From contig NZ_RBAL01000001.1 in the NCBI RefSeq assembly GCF_003626535.1, forward strand, positions 682,001 through 746,000: 64,000 nt of DNA. Direction: 5' to 3'. Positions 1 through 9,252 of the stretch are shown here, piece by piece (position 1 is the stretch's first letter; every line of letters starts with the position of its first letter). The stretch is from Streptomyces hoynatensis. GTDB taxonomy: Bacteria > Actinomycetota > Actinomycetes > Streptomycetales > Streptomycetaceae. The notes beneath the pieces are model-generated. The model saw nothing but the letters and a program-made list of their open reading frames with translations, did no database searches and had not been told where the DNA came from. The translations under genes were made by a program, and so were the position numbers.

Positions 1-1
1 C

Positions 2-55
2 GCGGCCGCCTCCAACGGCCTGCTCCACACGGAACTCCTGAGCTACCTCGGCTAG
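2..55 (+). CDS. 3' end of an unidentified CDS (partial)
   Basis: The window opens inside an open frame that reads AAASNGLLHTELLSYLG and then TAG. Codon use is GC-rich in the third position, as in real genes here. Seventeen residues are too few to name a family. It converges on the catalase gene, with about 155 bp of GC-rich non-coding DNA between. Confidence 0.35.
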   Translation, partial: AAASNGLLHTELLSYLG

Positions 56-211
56 CGCCCCGCCCCGGGCGGCGGGGACCGCGTGGGCGCCGGGGCGCGA
101 ACGTGGGACGCACGCGCCCGGGGCGTGCACGAGGCCGGGGCGGCCGGACGCCAAGCGCATGGCATTCGGCCGCCCCGGTGGGTACGGCAAGCGATTCGCT
201 GACTCGGGAGG

Positions 212-1675
212 TCAGCCGCGGAGGGCCTGGACCGCGGCCTGGAGCCGCTTGCCGTAGTCTTCGTCCGCCTTGCGGAAGTTCTCGATGGCGCGGTCGACGA
301 TGTCCTCCCGGGAGACCTGGGCGAGGGAGCCCGCCAGGTTGTCGATCAGGCGGTCGCGCTCCTCGTCGGACAGCAGCCGGTACAGGTTTCCTGCCTGCAC
401 GAAGTCGTTGTCCTCGGCGTGGCTCGGCGCCTCGTGGTCGCCGGTGTAGCCGGTGACGGCGATCGGCTCCCACAGCGGGCGGTTGGTCTGCGCCGGGCCG
501 CCGAAGCTGTTCGGCTCGTAGTTCTTCGCGCGGCCGTGCCGGCCGTCGTAGGCGTAGCCGTCGCGGCCGTAGGTGCGGGCCTCGGTGGCGTGCGGGCGGT
601 TGACCGGCAGGTGGTCGGCGTTGATGCCCACCCGGTAGCGGTGCGCGTCGCCGTAGGCGAACAGCCGGCCCTGGAGCATCTTGTCCGGCGAGGGGCCGAT
701 GCCGGGCACGAAGTGGTGCGGGGAGAAGATCGACTGCTCGACCTCGGCGAAGATGTTCTCCGGGTTGCGGTTCAGCTCCAGCTTGCCGATCTCGATCGGC
801 GGGTAGTCCGCGTGCGGCCAGACCTTCGTCAGGTCGAAGGGGTTGAAGCGGTAGGTGGCCGCCTCCGCCACGGGCATGATCTGGACCTGCACCGTCCAGG
901 AGGGGTACTCGCCGCGCTCGATGGCCTCGCGCAGGTCGCGCTGGTGGCTGTCGGGGTCCTTGCCCGCCAGCTCGGCGGCCTCGGCCGCGGTGAGGTTCTT
1001 GATGCCCTGGTCGGTCTTGAAGTGGTACTTGACCCAGAACGCCTCGCCGGCCTCGTTGGTCCACTGGAAGGTGTGGGAGCCGTAGCCGTTCATGTGGCGG
1101 TAGGTGGCGGGGATGCCGCGGTCGCCGAACAGCCAGGTCACCTGGTGGGTGGACTCGGGCGAAAGACCCCAGAAGTCCCAGACGTTGTCCGCCTCCTGGG
1201 AGCCGGTGTACGGGTCGCGCTTCTGGGTGTGGATGAAGTCGGGGAACTTGATGGCGTCCTTGATGAAGAAGACCGGAGTGTTATTGCCGACCAGGTCGTA
1301 ATTGCCTTCTTCGGTGTAGAACTTGAGCGCAAAGCCGCGCGGGTCCCGGACGGCGTCCGCGGAGCCCAGGTTCCCCGCCACGGTCGAGAAGCGGAGGAAG
1401 ACCTCGGTCTCCTTGCCGATCTCGGAGAGGAACTTCGCCCTCGTGTAGGGGGTCACGTCGGCGGTGACCCGGAAGGTGCCGTAGGCCGCCGCGCCGCGCG
1501 CGTGCACGATGCGCTCCGGGATGCGCTCGCGGTTGAAGTGCGCCAGCTTCTCGATCAGGAGCTGGTCCTGGATGAGGACCGGTCCGCCGGCGCCGGCGGA
1601 CTGGCTGTTCTGATTGTCGGCGACCGGGGCTCCGGACTCGGTCGTGAGGGGTCCCGTGGGGTTCTGGTCGCTCAT
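212..1675 (-). CDS. catA: Catalase, small-subunit clade 3 (heme, CatA/KatA type)
   Basis: Cytoplasmic heme catalase that disproportionates hydrogen peroxide. The 487-residue product has the normal small-subunit length. Visible signatures are the distal His58 ([12 protein letters not shown]), distal Asn131 ([13 protein letters not shown]) and the proximal heme-ligand Tyr341 in [12 protein letters not shown]. The ATG at 1675 is chosen because GAAGGG lies about 10 nt upstream and the product begins MSDQNPTG. The open frame extends 26 codons further upstream, through the promoter region, and those codons look non-coding. The gene is divergent from a Fur-family regulator of the CatR type, the arrangement known for peroxide-induced catA in Streptomyces. 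Function is secure; CatR control is inferred from context. Confidence 0.95.
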   Translation of the reverse strand: MSDQNPTGPLTTESGAPVADNQNSQSAGAGGPVLIQDQLLIEKLAHFNRERIPERIVHARGAAAYGTFRVTADVTPYTRAKFLSEIGKETEVFLRFSTVAGNLGSADAVRDPRGFALKFYTEEGNYDLVGNNTPVFFIKDAIKFPDFIHTQKRDPYTGSQEADNVWDFWGLSPESTHQVTWLFGDRGIPATYRHMNGYGSHTFQWTNEAGEAFWVKYHFKTDQGIKNLTAAEAAELAGKDPDSHQRDLREAIERGEYPSWTVQVQIMPVAEAATYRFNPFDLTKVWPHADYPPIEIGKLELNRNPENIFAEVEQSIFSPHHFVPGIGPSPDKMLQGRLFAYGDAHRYRVGINADHLPVNRPHATEARTYGRDGYAYDGRHGRAKNYEPNSFGGPAQTNRPLWEPIAVTGYTGDHEAPSHAEDNDFVQAGNLYRLLSDEERDRLIDNLAGSLAQVSREDIVDRAIENFRKADEDYGKRLQAAVQALRG

Positions 1676-1761
1676 GTAGCTGTCACGCCCTTCAGCAGTG
1701 CAAGACCATACAAAGACGTTCACGATGGTGCGGCGCAGACCCTTGGCCGCCATCTGAACAG

Positions 1762-1789
1762 ATACTATATTGGACGAAGTCTAAGTCAA
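1762..1789 (-). promoter_or_regulatory. catA promoter, probably overlapping a CatR operator
   Basis: On the minus strand TTGACT (1789-1784) and TAGTAT (1767-1762) are separated by 16 nt, a good housekeeping-type promoter. The leader to the catA ATG is about 80 nt. This is the only A+T-rich patch between catA and catR. The near-repeated GACTTAGACTT element within it could be part of a Fur-type binding site, but no full consensus was confirmed. Confidence 0.6.
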
Positions 1790-1861
1790 GACGGCTCCTT
1801 GTTGCGTACTGGTTCCGGGACGAGAACGAGACGCAGGAGGGCTACGGCTAGGGTGGAACGC

Positions 1862-2329
1862 ATGGATGACCTCCTTCAGCGGCTCAGGGACCGCGGCTGG
1901 CGACTCACCGCTCAGCGGCGGGTCATCGCCGAGGTGCTGGACGGTGAGCACATTCACTTCACCGCCGACGAGGTGCACGCGCGCGCCGTCGAGCGGCTCC
2001 CGGAGATCTCCCGCGCCTCCGTGTACAACACGCTGGGCGAGCTGGTCGCGCTCGGCGAGATCACCGAGGTGACCACCGACGGCCGGGCCAAGCGCTACGA
2101 CCCCAACGCCCACCACCCGCACCAGCACCTGGTCTGCTCCGGCTGCGGCACGATGCGCGACGTCCAGATCACCGAGGACCCCATCCGGGCGCTGCCCGAG
2201 GGGGAGCGCTTCGGGTTCACCGTCTCCAACGCCGTCGTGACCTACTACGGCCGCTGCCCCGACTGCGCCGCGGCCGAGGCCGTGGCGGGCGGGGGGACCG
2301 GGAGCGGCCAGGCGCGGCGAACCGCGTGA
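1862..2329 (+). CDS. catR: Fur-family peroxide-sensing repressor, CatR-like
   Basis: 155-residue Fur/PerR-family DNA-binding regulator. An N-terminal winged helix (about residues 1-80, SRASVYNTLGEL recognition region) is followed by a metal-binding dimerisation domain. That domain has HPHQHLVC and two CxxC pairs (Cys92/Cys95 and Cys132/Cys135) for structural zinc. The text closely matches what I recall of Streptomyces CatR. It is divergent from catalase, so it probably represses catA and itself and is released by peroxide oxidation. An in-frame GTG at 1853 lies 12 nt after GGAGG (1836-1840) and is an alternative start adding VER. Confidence 0.88.
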   Translation: MDDLLQRLRDRGWRLTAQRRVIAEVLDGEHIHFTADEVHARAVERLPEISRASVYNTLGELVALGEITEVTTDGRAKRYDPNAHHPHQHLVCSGCGTMRDVQITEDPIRALPEGERFGFTVSNAVVTYYGRCPDCAAAEAVAGGGTGSGQARRTA

Positions 2330-2399
2330 GCCGCGGCCGGCGGCCCGGCGCCCCCGGGGGTTCCCCGGGCGTTTCCCCGGAGAAGGCCGCGCAGTCGAT

Positions 2400-2428
2400 T
2401 TGCGGCCGCGTGGCGGGCGGTCTAGAGT
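2400..2428 (+). promoter_or_regulatory. Promoter of the initiator tRNA gene
   Basis: TTGCGG (2400-2405), a 17-nt spacer and TAGAGT (2423-2428) sit just before the tRNA. The predicted start of transcription is a few bases before the mature 5' end at 2440. Confidence 0.6.
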
Positions 2429-2439
2429 GGTGACAACGC

Positions 2440-2513
2440 CGCGGGGTGGAGCAGCTCGGTAGCTCGCTGGGCTCATAACCCAGAGGTCGCAGGTTCAAAT
2501 CCTGTCCCCGCTA
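2440..2513 (+). tRNA. tRNA-fMet (CAT), initiator
   Basis: 74-nt cloverleaf with anticodon loop CTCATAA. The anticodon stem CTGGG/CCCAG contains the three G:C pairs typical of initiators. Acceptor bases C1 and U72 do not pair, the initiator hallmark. The T arm reads GCAGG-TTCAAAT-CCTGT, and A73 is not followed by CCA, as is common in actinomycetes. A strong hairpin terminator follows at once. Confidence 0.95.
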
Positions 2514-2520
2514 CGAGGGC

Positions 2521-2553
2521 GAGGGCCCGGGTCCTTCAAGGACCCGGGCCCTC
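2521..2553 (+). terminator. Hairpin terminator of tRNA-fMet
   Basis: Perfect 14-bp stem: GAGGGCCCGGGTCC pairs with GGACCCGGGCCCTC around loop TTCAA. It lies 7 nt after the tRNA. There is no long T tract, as is usual at this GC content. Confidence 0.75.
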
Positions 2554-2592
2554 GTTGCTGTACGCGCCTTCCGGCAGGGGAGAATCGGACGC

Positions 2593-3486
2593 ATGGACGC
2601 AACTCTCCAGTTCCTGCTGGACCTGCTCGATCTGGAGCGGATCGAGGAGGACATCTTCCGGGGCAACAGCCACGCCTCCGTCGTTCCCCGGGTCTTCGGC
2701 GGTCAGGTCGCCGCCCAGGCGCTGGTCGCGGCGTGCCGCACGGTGCCCGAGGAGCGGCTGCCGCACTCCCTGCACTCCTACTTCCTGCGCGTCGGCGACC
2801 CCGGCGCGCCCATCGTCTACACCGTCGACCGCATCCGCGACGGCCGGTCCTTCACCACCCGGCGCGTCGTGGCCGTCCAGCACGGGCAGGCCATCTTCCA
2901 CCTGTCCGCCTCCTTCCAGCACGCCGAGGAAGGGCTCGACCACCAGGAGCCGATGCCCCCGGCCCCCGACCCGGAGACCCTGCTCCCGGCCGAGGAGCTG
3001 CTGCCGCGGTACTCCCACCTGTTCTGGGACCCGGGCGTGGTGCAGCTGCTGCTCGACGCGCGGCGGGCGATCGACCTGCGCTACGTCGCCGACCCGCCGT
3101 TCGCCACCGCGGGCAAGCCGAGGGAGCCCCGCTCGCAGGTGTGGTTCCGCGTCAACGGCAAGCTGGCGGGCCGGTACGACAACCCCGTCGTCCACCTCTG
3201 CCTCGGCACCTACGTCTCCGACATGAACCTGCTCGACTCGGTGCTGCTGGCGCACGGCCGCGGCGGCTGGATGACCGGCGACATCGTGGGCGCCAGCCTG
3301 GACCACGCGATGTGGTTCCACCGCCCCTTCCGCGCCGACGAGTGGCTCCTCTACGACACCGACTCGCCGACCTCCCAGGGCGGCCGCGGCCTGGCCCGCG
3401 GCCGGATCTTCACCCGGGACGGGCGGCTTGCGGTCTCCGTCATCCAGGAGGGCCTGATGCGGGTGCCGCGCACCGAACAGGGCTGA
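2593..3486 (+). CDS. tesB: Acyl-CoA thioesterase II (TesB family)
   Basis: 297-residue double hot-dog thioesterase that hydrolyses acyl-CoA to free acid and CoA. The N-terminal half carries FRGNSHASVVPRVFGGQVAAQ and the C-terminal half GGWMTGDIVGASLDHAMWFHRPFR with the catalytic Asp-type LDHAMWFH region, both typical of TesB. Length agrees with the family (about 285-300). AGGGGA precedes the ATG by about 8 nt. It is a single gene between tRNA-fMet and a convergent GNAT gene only 39 bp away. Confidence 0.92.
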   Translation: MDATLQFLLDLLDLERIEEDIFRGNSHASVVPRVFGGQVAAQALVAACRTVPEERLPHSLHSYFLRVGDPGAPIVYTVDRIRDGRSFTTRRVVAVQHGQAIFHLSASFQHAEEGLDHQEPMPPAPDPETLLPAEELLPRYSHLFWDPGVVQLLLDARRAIDLRYVADPPFATAGKPREPRSQVWFRVNGKLAGRYDNPVVHLCLGTYVSDMNLLDSVLLAHGRGGWMTGDIVGASLDHAMWFHRPFRADEWLLYDTDSPTSQGGRGLARGRIFTRDGRLAVSVIQEGLMRVPRTEQG

Positions 3487-3525
3487 GCCGGGGCCCCGGC
3501 GCGGGCCGCCCCCACGCCGGGGTGG

Positions 3526-4431
3526 TCAGCGGCGGGCCCAGGTCGTCCACAGGGGCCGGTAGCCGTGGCGGTGCCAGAAGGGCGCCGAGAACGGGTTGAG
3601 CGCCGCGTAGTGCAGCAGCGTCACCGCGCAGCCCGCCTCGTCGAGGGCGGCGTGCGCGGTGCGCGCCAGCGCGGTGCCGATCCCCCGGCCGCGCAGCTCC
3701 TCGGCGACCATCATCAGCGTCAGATAGCCCGCGCGCCTGGCCGAGGTGAGGCCGGCCGCCCAGTCCGCGCCGGCCGGCTCGGCCACCGCGAGCAGCCCGA
3801 CGACCTCGCCGTCCGCCTCGGCGACCCAGGCCAGGGCGGCGGCGAGGCGTTCGCGGACGTGCCGCTCGGCCGAGGCCCGCGGCACGCAGGCCCCGAACCT
3901 CGCCTCCCAGCGCAGCTCTTCGAGCCACAGCGAGGCGGCCCGGTCGGCGTCGGCCTCGTCCAGGGGCCGCACGGCGGCGGCCGGGCGGCGGCGCTCCGCG
4001 GGCCCGGGGCGCCCGGCCTCGCGGACCGCGGCGATCTGCTTGGGAACCAGCCCGTGCCCGAGCAGCACCGGGGTCAGCTCCGTGTCGCGGCTCGGCCAGG
4101 TGAGCACCGCCTCGGCGTCCGCGCCGGGCGGCCAGGGCGCGATGCGCCCCTCCCAGGCGGTGAGCAGCGCGTCCAGCGCGGCGGCCCGCTCCCTTCCCGG
4201 GGCGGGCGGCGCCAGCCGGGCGTGCAGCAGGTGCTGGTCGGCCGCGTTCCAGCTGGCCTCGAAGGACTCGGGGTCGGGCCGGCGCCGCCGGTAGACGCCC
4301 TGGGCGCCGGGCACGGTGAGCAGCACGTCGCCCGGGGCGGGCTCGGGCAGGGCCCGCTGCCGGGGAAGCAGCCGGTCCAGCGCGCGCAGGCCCCTGGCCT
4401 CGTCTCTGGCCTCCCGGAGCCTGCCCCTCAT
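3526..4431 (-). CDS. GNAT-family N-acetyltransferase
   Basis: 301-residue protein. The C-terminal ~150 residues form a GNAT fold: RPLDEADADRAASLWLEELRW at its start, the acetyl-CoA loop in LRGRGIGTALARTAHAALDEAG, and a final HYAALNPFSAPFWHRHGYRPL. The N-terminal half (residues 1-150) is less conserved and may be a second, degenerate GNAT-like module. The start at 4431 forms an ATGA overlap with the stop of the upstream phosphatase-like gene, so the two are translationally coupled. The substrate cannot be read from sequence. Confidence 0.82.
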   Translation of the reverse strand: MRGRLREARDEARGLRALDRLLPRQRALPEPAPGDVLLTVPGAQGVYRRRRPDPESFEASWNAADQHLLHARLAPPAPGRERAAALDALLTAWEGRIAPWPPGADAEAVLTWPSRDTELTPVLLGHGLVPKQIAAVREAGRPGPAERRRPAAAVRPLDEADADRAASLWLEELRWEARFGACVPRASAERHVRERLAAALAWVAEADGEVVGLLAVAEPAGADWAAGLTSARRAGYLTLMMVAEELRGRGIGTALARTAHAALDEAGCAVTLLHYAALNPFSAPFWHRHGYRPLWTTWARR

Positions 4432-5222
4432 GAACCGCTCAGGCCGGCCGCGTCGAGCAGGTAGGCGGTCATCGGCTCGTAGTAGCGCGGGTCGGCGACG
4501 TGGTCGTCGAGGGGGACGCAGACCGCGAGGGTGCCCTCGGCCTCGCCGAGGAACAGGGCCGGGTCGTTGCAGTCCGCGTAGCCGATGGTGTCGATGCCGT
4601 ACTGCGCCGCGCACCCGGCCCAGCCGTGGTCGGCCACCACGAGGCCGGGGGGCTCCTCGCCCTCCTGGGCGAGCGCGTCGAGGATCTCGGCCATCGGGCG
4701 CGGGGAGTGGGTGTGCCACAGCGAGGCGCCGCGTTCGTACATGGCGACCCCGGCGAACTGGGAGACCACGCCCTCGTCCGCGGTGAGGCCGAGCGGCACC
4801 CGCACCAGCTCGCAGCCCGCGGCCTTGAGCGCCGCGGCGGTCTCGGCGTGGACGTCGAGCAGGCCGCCGGGGTGGCCGGTGGCGACCAGCACCCGCCGCC
4901 TGCCGGTGACCGCCTTCCGCAGCAGCGTCGCGGCCCGGTCGAGCGCGTCGATCGTCAGCTCGGGGTCGATGGTGTCCTGGCCCTGGCGGTGCTCCGGGTC
5001 CTCGTCGACCCCGCAGCGCTCCGCCATGACGGCCAGGACGTCCTGCTCGTCGGTCCAGCGGTCGCCGAGTTCGAGGCCAAGCCAGAAGTAGCGGTTGCCG
5101 TTGGCCAGCTCCCGGTAGTGCGCGAGGTTGTTCTCCCGGGGGGTGGCGACCTCGCCCGCGATCCGGGTCCGTATCAGATGTTCGACGAGCTCCGAACGGG
5201 GCGGGGCGGCGGTGGTCGGCAT
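4428..5222 (-). CDS. Phosphatase-like conserved protein (actinobacterial)
   Basis: 264-residue cytoplasmic protein of a family often annotated simply as phosphatase in Streptomyces; I recognise the family but not a tested activity. Notable stretches are LVATGHPGGLLDVH, SLWHTHSPRPMAEILDAL and LVVADHGWAGCAAQYGIDTIGYADCNDPALF. Their histidines and aspartates could bind metal. No signal peptide or membrane segment is seen. It is first in a two-gene unit with the GNAT gene (ATGA overlap), suggesting a shared small-molecule modification step. Confidence 0.7.
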   Translation of the reverse strand: MPTTAAPPRSELVEHLIRTRIAGEVATPRENNLAHYRELANGNRYFWLGLELGDRWTDEQDVLAVMAERCGVDEDPEHRQGQDTIDPELTIDALDRAATLLRKAVTGRRRVLVATGHPGGLLDVHAETAAALKAAGCELVRVPLGLTADEGVVSQFAGVAMYERGASLWHTHSPRPMAEILDALAQEGEEPPGLVVADHGWAGCAAQYGIDTIGYADCNDPALFLGEAEGTLAVCVPLDDHVADPRYYEPMTAYLLDAAGLSGS

Positions 5223-5302
5223 ACGGCCAGTATCGCCCCGGCCGCGGCGCTCGGGGGCGTGCGTCGCCGAGCTGTGATCTCCGGGAGGGCCGGGGCGTGC
5301 GC

Positions 5303-6634
5303 TCAGTTCCCGGGGCCGCGGCCGGTCAGCGACTCCAGGCGGGCGGTCAGGTAGGCCCGCTCCCGGGCGGTGGGGGCGAGCGGGATGGCCTCCCGGTAGG
5401 CCGCGGCGGCCGCCTCGGTGCGGCCGAGGCGGCGCAGCAGGTCGGCGCGGGTGGCGGGCAGCAGGTGGTAGCCGGCCAGCGCGCCCCCGCGCTGCAGGCC
5501 GGCGAGCAGCGCGAGGCCGGCGGCGGGGCCGTCGCGCATGGCGACCGCGACGGCGTGGTTCAGCTCCACCACGGGGGAGGGAGCCACCCGGTGCAGCCGG
5601 GCGTACAGGGCGGCGATCTGGGCCCAGTCGGTGTCCGCGGCCCGGGCCGCCTCGGCGTGGCAGGCGGCGATGGCGGCCTGGATCTGGTACGGCCCCGGCC
5701 TGCCGAGCCGCAGCGCGGCGTTCAGCCGTTCGGTGCCCTCGCGGATGGCCTCGGCGTCCCAGCGGGTCCTGTCCTGCTCGTCGAGCGGGACGAGCCGGCC
5801 CGCGGCGTCGACGCGGGCCGCGCGCCGCGCATGCTGGAGCAGCATCAGGGCGAGCAGGCCGGTGGCCTCGGCGTGGCCCTGCTCCGGGGGCCGCGGGCCG
5901 AGCAGCCTGGCCAGGGTGCGGGTGAGCCGGATGGCCTGCCCGCACAGGTCGTGCCGCTCGGCCGGCGCCGAGTAGCCCTCGTTGAACAGCAGGTAGAGCA
6001 CCGCGAGGACCGCCCCGGCGCGCTGCGGCAGGAACTCGGGCGGCGGCACCCGGAAGGGGATGCCGGCGTTGCGGATCTTGTGCTTGGCGCGGACCAGGCG
6101 CTTGGCCATCGTGCCCTCGGGGACCAGGAAGGCCCTGGCGATCTCCGCGGTGGTCAGCCCGGCCAGCGTCCGCAGGGTGAGCGCGACCCTGGCCTCGGTG
6201 GACAGGGCCGGGTGGCAGCAGGTGAAGAACAGCCGCAGCCGGTCGGGTTCGTCGCCCGTCTCGCCTGGCTCCCCGGCCCCGAGGCGGTCGAACGCCGCCT
6301 CGCCTGCGGCGTCCCGCGCCTCCTCCCCTGGACCGCGGCGGCCGGCGAGGTCCGCCTCGGCGGCGGGGGCCAGGGCGGCCAGCCGCCGCAGCCTGCCCTC
6401 CTCGGTGGCGGCCCGGCGCAGGCGGTCGAGCGCCCGGTTGCGCGCCGTGGTGGTGAGCCAGGCCCCCGGGCGCCGGGGCACGCCGTCCCGCGGCCAGCGC
6501 TCCAGCGCCCGGGTGAACGCGTCCTGCGCGCACTCCTCGGCCAGGTCCCAGTCCCCGGTCAGCCGGATGAGCGTGGCGACGACCCGGCCCCACTCCTCCC
6601 GGAACGCCGCCGCGACGGCCGCCTCCGCGCTCAT
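5303..6634 (-). CDS. ECF42-like RNA polymerase sigma factor with C-terminal TPR-like domain
   Basis: 443 residues, much longer than a plain ECF sigma. Sigma region 2 (about residues 5-75, DWDLAEECAQDAFTRALERW, then PRRPGAWLTTTARNRALDRLRR) is followed by region 4 (about 120-180, ALTLRTLAGLTTAEIARAFLVPEGTMAKRLVRAKHKI). A helical ~240-residue extension full of Ala/Leu repeats follows, the DUF6596/TPR part of the ECF42 group. ECF42 factors have no anti-sigma and lie beside DGPF proteins, exactly as here: the DGPF gene ends 7 nt upstream. The extension is thought to replace an anti-sigma in control. Confidence 0.9.
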   Translation of the reverse strand: MSAEAAVAAAFREEWGRVVATLIRLTGDWDLAEECAQDAFTRALERWPRDGVPRRPGAWLTTTARNRALDRLRRAATEEGRLRRLAALAPAAEADLAGRRGPGEEARDAAGEAAFDRLGAGEPGETGDEPDRLRLFFTCCHPALSTEARVALTLRTLAGLTTAEIARAFLVPEGTMAKRLVRAKHKIRNAGIPFRVPPPEFLPQRAGAVLAVLYLLFNEGYSAPAERHDLCGQAIRLTRTLARLLGPRPPEQGHAEATGLLALMLLQHARRAARVDAAGRLVPLDEQDRTRWDAEAIREGTERLNAALRLGRPGPYQIQAAIAACHAEAARAADTDWAQIAALYARLHRVAPSPVVELNHAVAVAMRDGPAAGLALLAGLQRGGALAGYHLLPATRADLLRRLGRTEAAAAAYREAIPLAPTARERAYLTARLESLTGRGPGN

Positions 6635-6641
6635 CCCGGCC

Positions 6642-7001
6642 TCACTTCCCCTCGGCGTCTTCGCCCGTCCAGAAGGGGCGCACCTCCACCGCGCCGAAGC
6701 GGGCGACGGGGTGGAGGGCGGCCGCGTTCAGCGCCTCGTCGAGGTTCTCACACTCGATCACGTCGTAGCCGACGATCAGTTCCTTCGTCTCGGCGAAGGG
6801 CCCGTCGGAGACCAGGACCTCCTCGGCAGCCGGGTCCCCCGGCTTCCTGCGGACGCGGACGGTGGTGGCGTCGGCCGGCGGGCGCAGCCGGGAGCCGTCG
6901 AGGCGCACCCCACGGGTCGCCTCGATCCAGGCGTCGGGCGATCCCTCGCCCGGGGCGACCTCGATGGACTCGTCGAAGCAGATCAGCAGCAGATACTTCA
7001 T
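6642..7001 (-). CDS. YCII-related DGPF-domain protein
   Basis: 119-residue YCII-fold protein starting MKYLLLICFDES, with the family-defining motif in VSDGPFAETKELIVGYDVIE. The ATG at 7001 has GGAGAAA 3-9 nt upstream. It is the first gene of a two-gene unit with the ECF42 sigma factor. In this family the DGPF protein is a partner or target of the sigma factor; its biochemical role is not established. Confidence 0.9.
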   Translation of the reverse strand: MKYLLLICFDESIEVAPGEGSPDAWIEATRGVRLDGSRLRPPADATTVRVRRKPGDPAAEEVLVSDGPFAETKELIVGYDVIECENLDEALNAAALHPVARFGAVEVRPFWTGEDAEGK

Positions 7002-7414
7002 CGTTTCTCCGTAGGGTGTCGGGCGGTCCCGGCGGTCCGGGCCCGGCCGGTCGCCGGTGTCTGTCACCCACACGACGCACGGGAGGGCCCCGGATGGACC
7101 GCAGGGGGCGCACGAGACGGGAAAGACCCGGGGGACGGGGGTGGATGTTCGGATATGGCCGGGAATGGGCAAGTGGGTTCGGAAATGTCCGGCGAGGCCG
7201 GGTGTGAGCGGTGCGGGGCGAGCAGGGGCGGGCAGGGGCGGGCGGGGCCGGAGGCGGCGGGGAACGGGAAGGCGGGGCGGGGGTGCGGGCGCGCGGGGGG
7301 CCGGTGGGGTGATTCCGCCGGGGGGCGGCACGCCGGGCGGCCCGGCGGCCGGAATGGGACGATCGGCGGTGAGGGTCCCGGAAGGCGAGGCGGGCCAGGG
7401 AAGAGGCGGGAGCG
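7002..7414. other. Intergenic region between divergent DGPF/ECF42 and PAS-PP2C genes
   Basis: About 410 bp of very GC-rich DNA that should hold the promoters of both flanking units. Open frames here are proline- or glycine-rich and lack coding character. I see no tRNA, strong palindrome or clear -35/-10 pair. Confidence 0.5.
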
Positions 7415-9136
7415 ATGTCCGAGTACCCGGAGCCCCAGGTGCTGCGGGCGGCGTTCGACAATCTGGACGCCGGGCTGATCCTGACCGACCCGAGCGGCCG
7501 GATCAGCGCCGTCAACCCGTATGCCGAGCGCCTGCTGCGCCGCCGCGCGGCCGCCATGCGGGACGCCGACCTGCACGACCTGCTGCACCGGCGGCTGAAC
7601 GGCGCGAAGATCCCCCGCGGGCAGTGCTCGGCGCGGCGGGTGTACGAGCGGCAGGAGACGGCCTCGGCGGAACGGGACGGCTTCCTGCGCGGCGATGGCG
7701 AGGTGCTCCCGGTGAACTGGCACGCGGCCCCCGTGGTGGAGAGCGGCCGGCCGCTGGGCATGGTGACCCTCTTCACGGACGTCACCGAGCGCAGGGCGGC
7801 CGAGGACCGGCAGGCGGCCGAACTCGCCGACCTGTCCGACCTGACCGCGCGGCTGACGCTGCTCGGCGAGATCACGGCCGTGCTCAGCGAGACGCTGGAG
7901 GCCGAGGAGGCGCTCAACCGGCTGGGGCGGCTGGTCGTGCCGCGGCTCGCCGAGTGGGCGGCGGTCGACCTGATCACCGGGGAGGGGGAGACCCGGCGGG
8001 TGGCGGTGGTCGGCCCGGCCGGGCGGTACGTCGGCAAGGAGGGGTGGCGCGGCACGCTCCCGGCGATTCCCGAGTCCTCCGGCTCGGCCCTGGTGCGGGT
8101 GCTGCGCGGCGCGCAGGCCGCGCTGCTCGGCCCGGAGGAGATCGCCGAGGCGCCGGACAGCCCGCTGGCCGCGGTGCAGGCCGCCTTCTTCGAGGCGCTC
8201 GGCGCCACCTCGGCCATCGTGGCGCCCCTGGGCACCGCCCGGCAGGTGGTGGGCGCGCTCACCGTCGCCAGGACGGCGCGGGAGCGGCCCTACACCCCGG
8301 CCGACCTGCCGCTGATCACGGACATCGGCCGCCGGGCCGGCCTCGCCATCGACAACGCCCGGCTGTTCGAGCAGCAGCGGGACATCGCCGCCACCATGCA
8401 GCGCAACCTGCTGCCCACGCTGCCCGACGTCTCCCCGCTGGTGCTCGCCGCCCGCTACCAGCCCGCGCCGCCCGGCTCCCAGGTGGGCGGCGACTGGTAC
8501 GACGCGTTCCGGCTGCCCGACGGCTGCCCTGCCCTCGTGATCGGCGACGTGGTCGGGCACGACCTGGCGGCGGCGGCCGGCATGGCCCAGCTGCGGAACA
8601 TGCTGCGGGTGCTGGCCTGGGACCGCGCCGGGCCGCCCGGCGTGGTCGTGGACCGCCTGGACGAGGCGATGTCGGCGATCACGGACGTGCCGATGGCCAC
8701 GCTGGTCCTGGTCAGGGTCGAGGCGGCGGACGAGGGCAGGTGGCGGATCGGCTGGGCCAACGCGGGGCACCCGCCGCCGCTGCTCGTCACGCCGGAGGGG
8801 GAGGCGCACTTCCTGGAGGAGGGGCCGGTGCTGCTGCTCGGCACCCGGATCGGGCACGAGCCGTTCGCGCGGCGCACCGAGACCGCGGAGCTGCCGGCCG
8901 GGTCGACGCTGCTGCTCTACACGGACGGGCTGGTCGAGGCGCCGGGCTCCGACCTGGCCACGGGGCTGGAGCGGCTGCGGCGGCACGCCGCGGCGCTGGC
9001 CAGGCACGCGCTGGGGGACTTCCTCGACCAGATCCTGGCCCGCATCCAGCCGGGCAGGGCCGACGACATCGCCCTGCTCGCGCTCCGGGTCCCGATCCGG
9101 GCACAGGCGCGGGACGGCTCCCCGGGAGGCCGGTGA
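7415..9136 (+). CDS. PAS-GAF-PP2C (SpoIIE/RsbU-type) serine phosphatase
   Basis: 573-residue soluble protein. A PAS domain (about 8-125: FDNLDAGLILTDPSGRISAVN ending VTLFTDVTERRAAE) is followed by a GAF domain (about 150-320) and a PPM/SpoIIE phosphatase (about 345-560). The phosphatase has metal-binding motifs VGGDWYDAF, VIGDVVGHDLAAA, YTDGLVEAPG and ADDIALLALRV. Such proteins dephosphorylate anti-anti-sigma factors, coupling a sensed signal to a stress sigma factor. No HATPase domain is present. AGGCGGGAGCG precedes the start. The partner anti-anti-sigma factor is not in the window. Confidence 0.9.
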   Translation: MSEYPEPQVLRAAFDNLDAGLILTDPSGRISAVNPYAERLLRRRAAAMRDADLHDLLHRRLNGAKIPRGQCSARRVYERQETASAERDGFLRGDGEVLPVNWHAAPVVESGRPLGMVTLFTDVTERRAAEDRQAAELADLSDLTARLTLLGEITAVLSETLEAEEALNRLGRLVVPRLAEWAAVDLITGEGETRRVAVVGPAGRYVGKEGWRGTLPAIPESSGSALVRVLRGAQAALLGPEEIAEAPDSPLAAVQAAFFEALGATSAIVAPLGTARQVVGALTVARTARERPYTPADLPLITDIGRRAGLAIDNARLFEQQRDIAATMQRNLLPTLPDVSPLVLAARYQPAPPGSQVGGDWYDAFRLPDGCPALVIGDVVGHDLAAAAGMAQLRNMLRVLAWDRAGPPGVVVDRLDEAMSAITDVPMATLVLVRVEAADEGRWRIGWANAGHPPPLLVTPEGEAHFLEEGPVLLLGTRIGHEPFARRTETAELPAGSTLLLYTDGLVEAPGSDLATGLERLRRHAAALARHALGDFLDQILARIQPGRADDIALLALRVPIRAQARDGSPGGR

Positions 9137-9252
9137 GCGGCCGGTCAAGGCCGCCGGCCGGTCCCGGCCGTGCGGGGGGTGGCGGCCGGGGGCGGACGGC
9201 AGCCGACGGCCCGGCGCGCGGGGCTCGCCCGCGCGCCGGGTCCGTCCTGTGG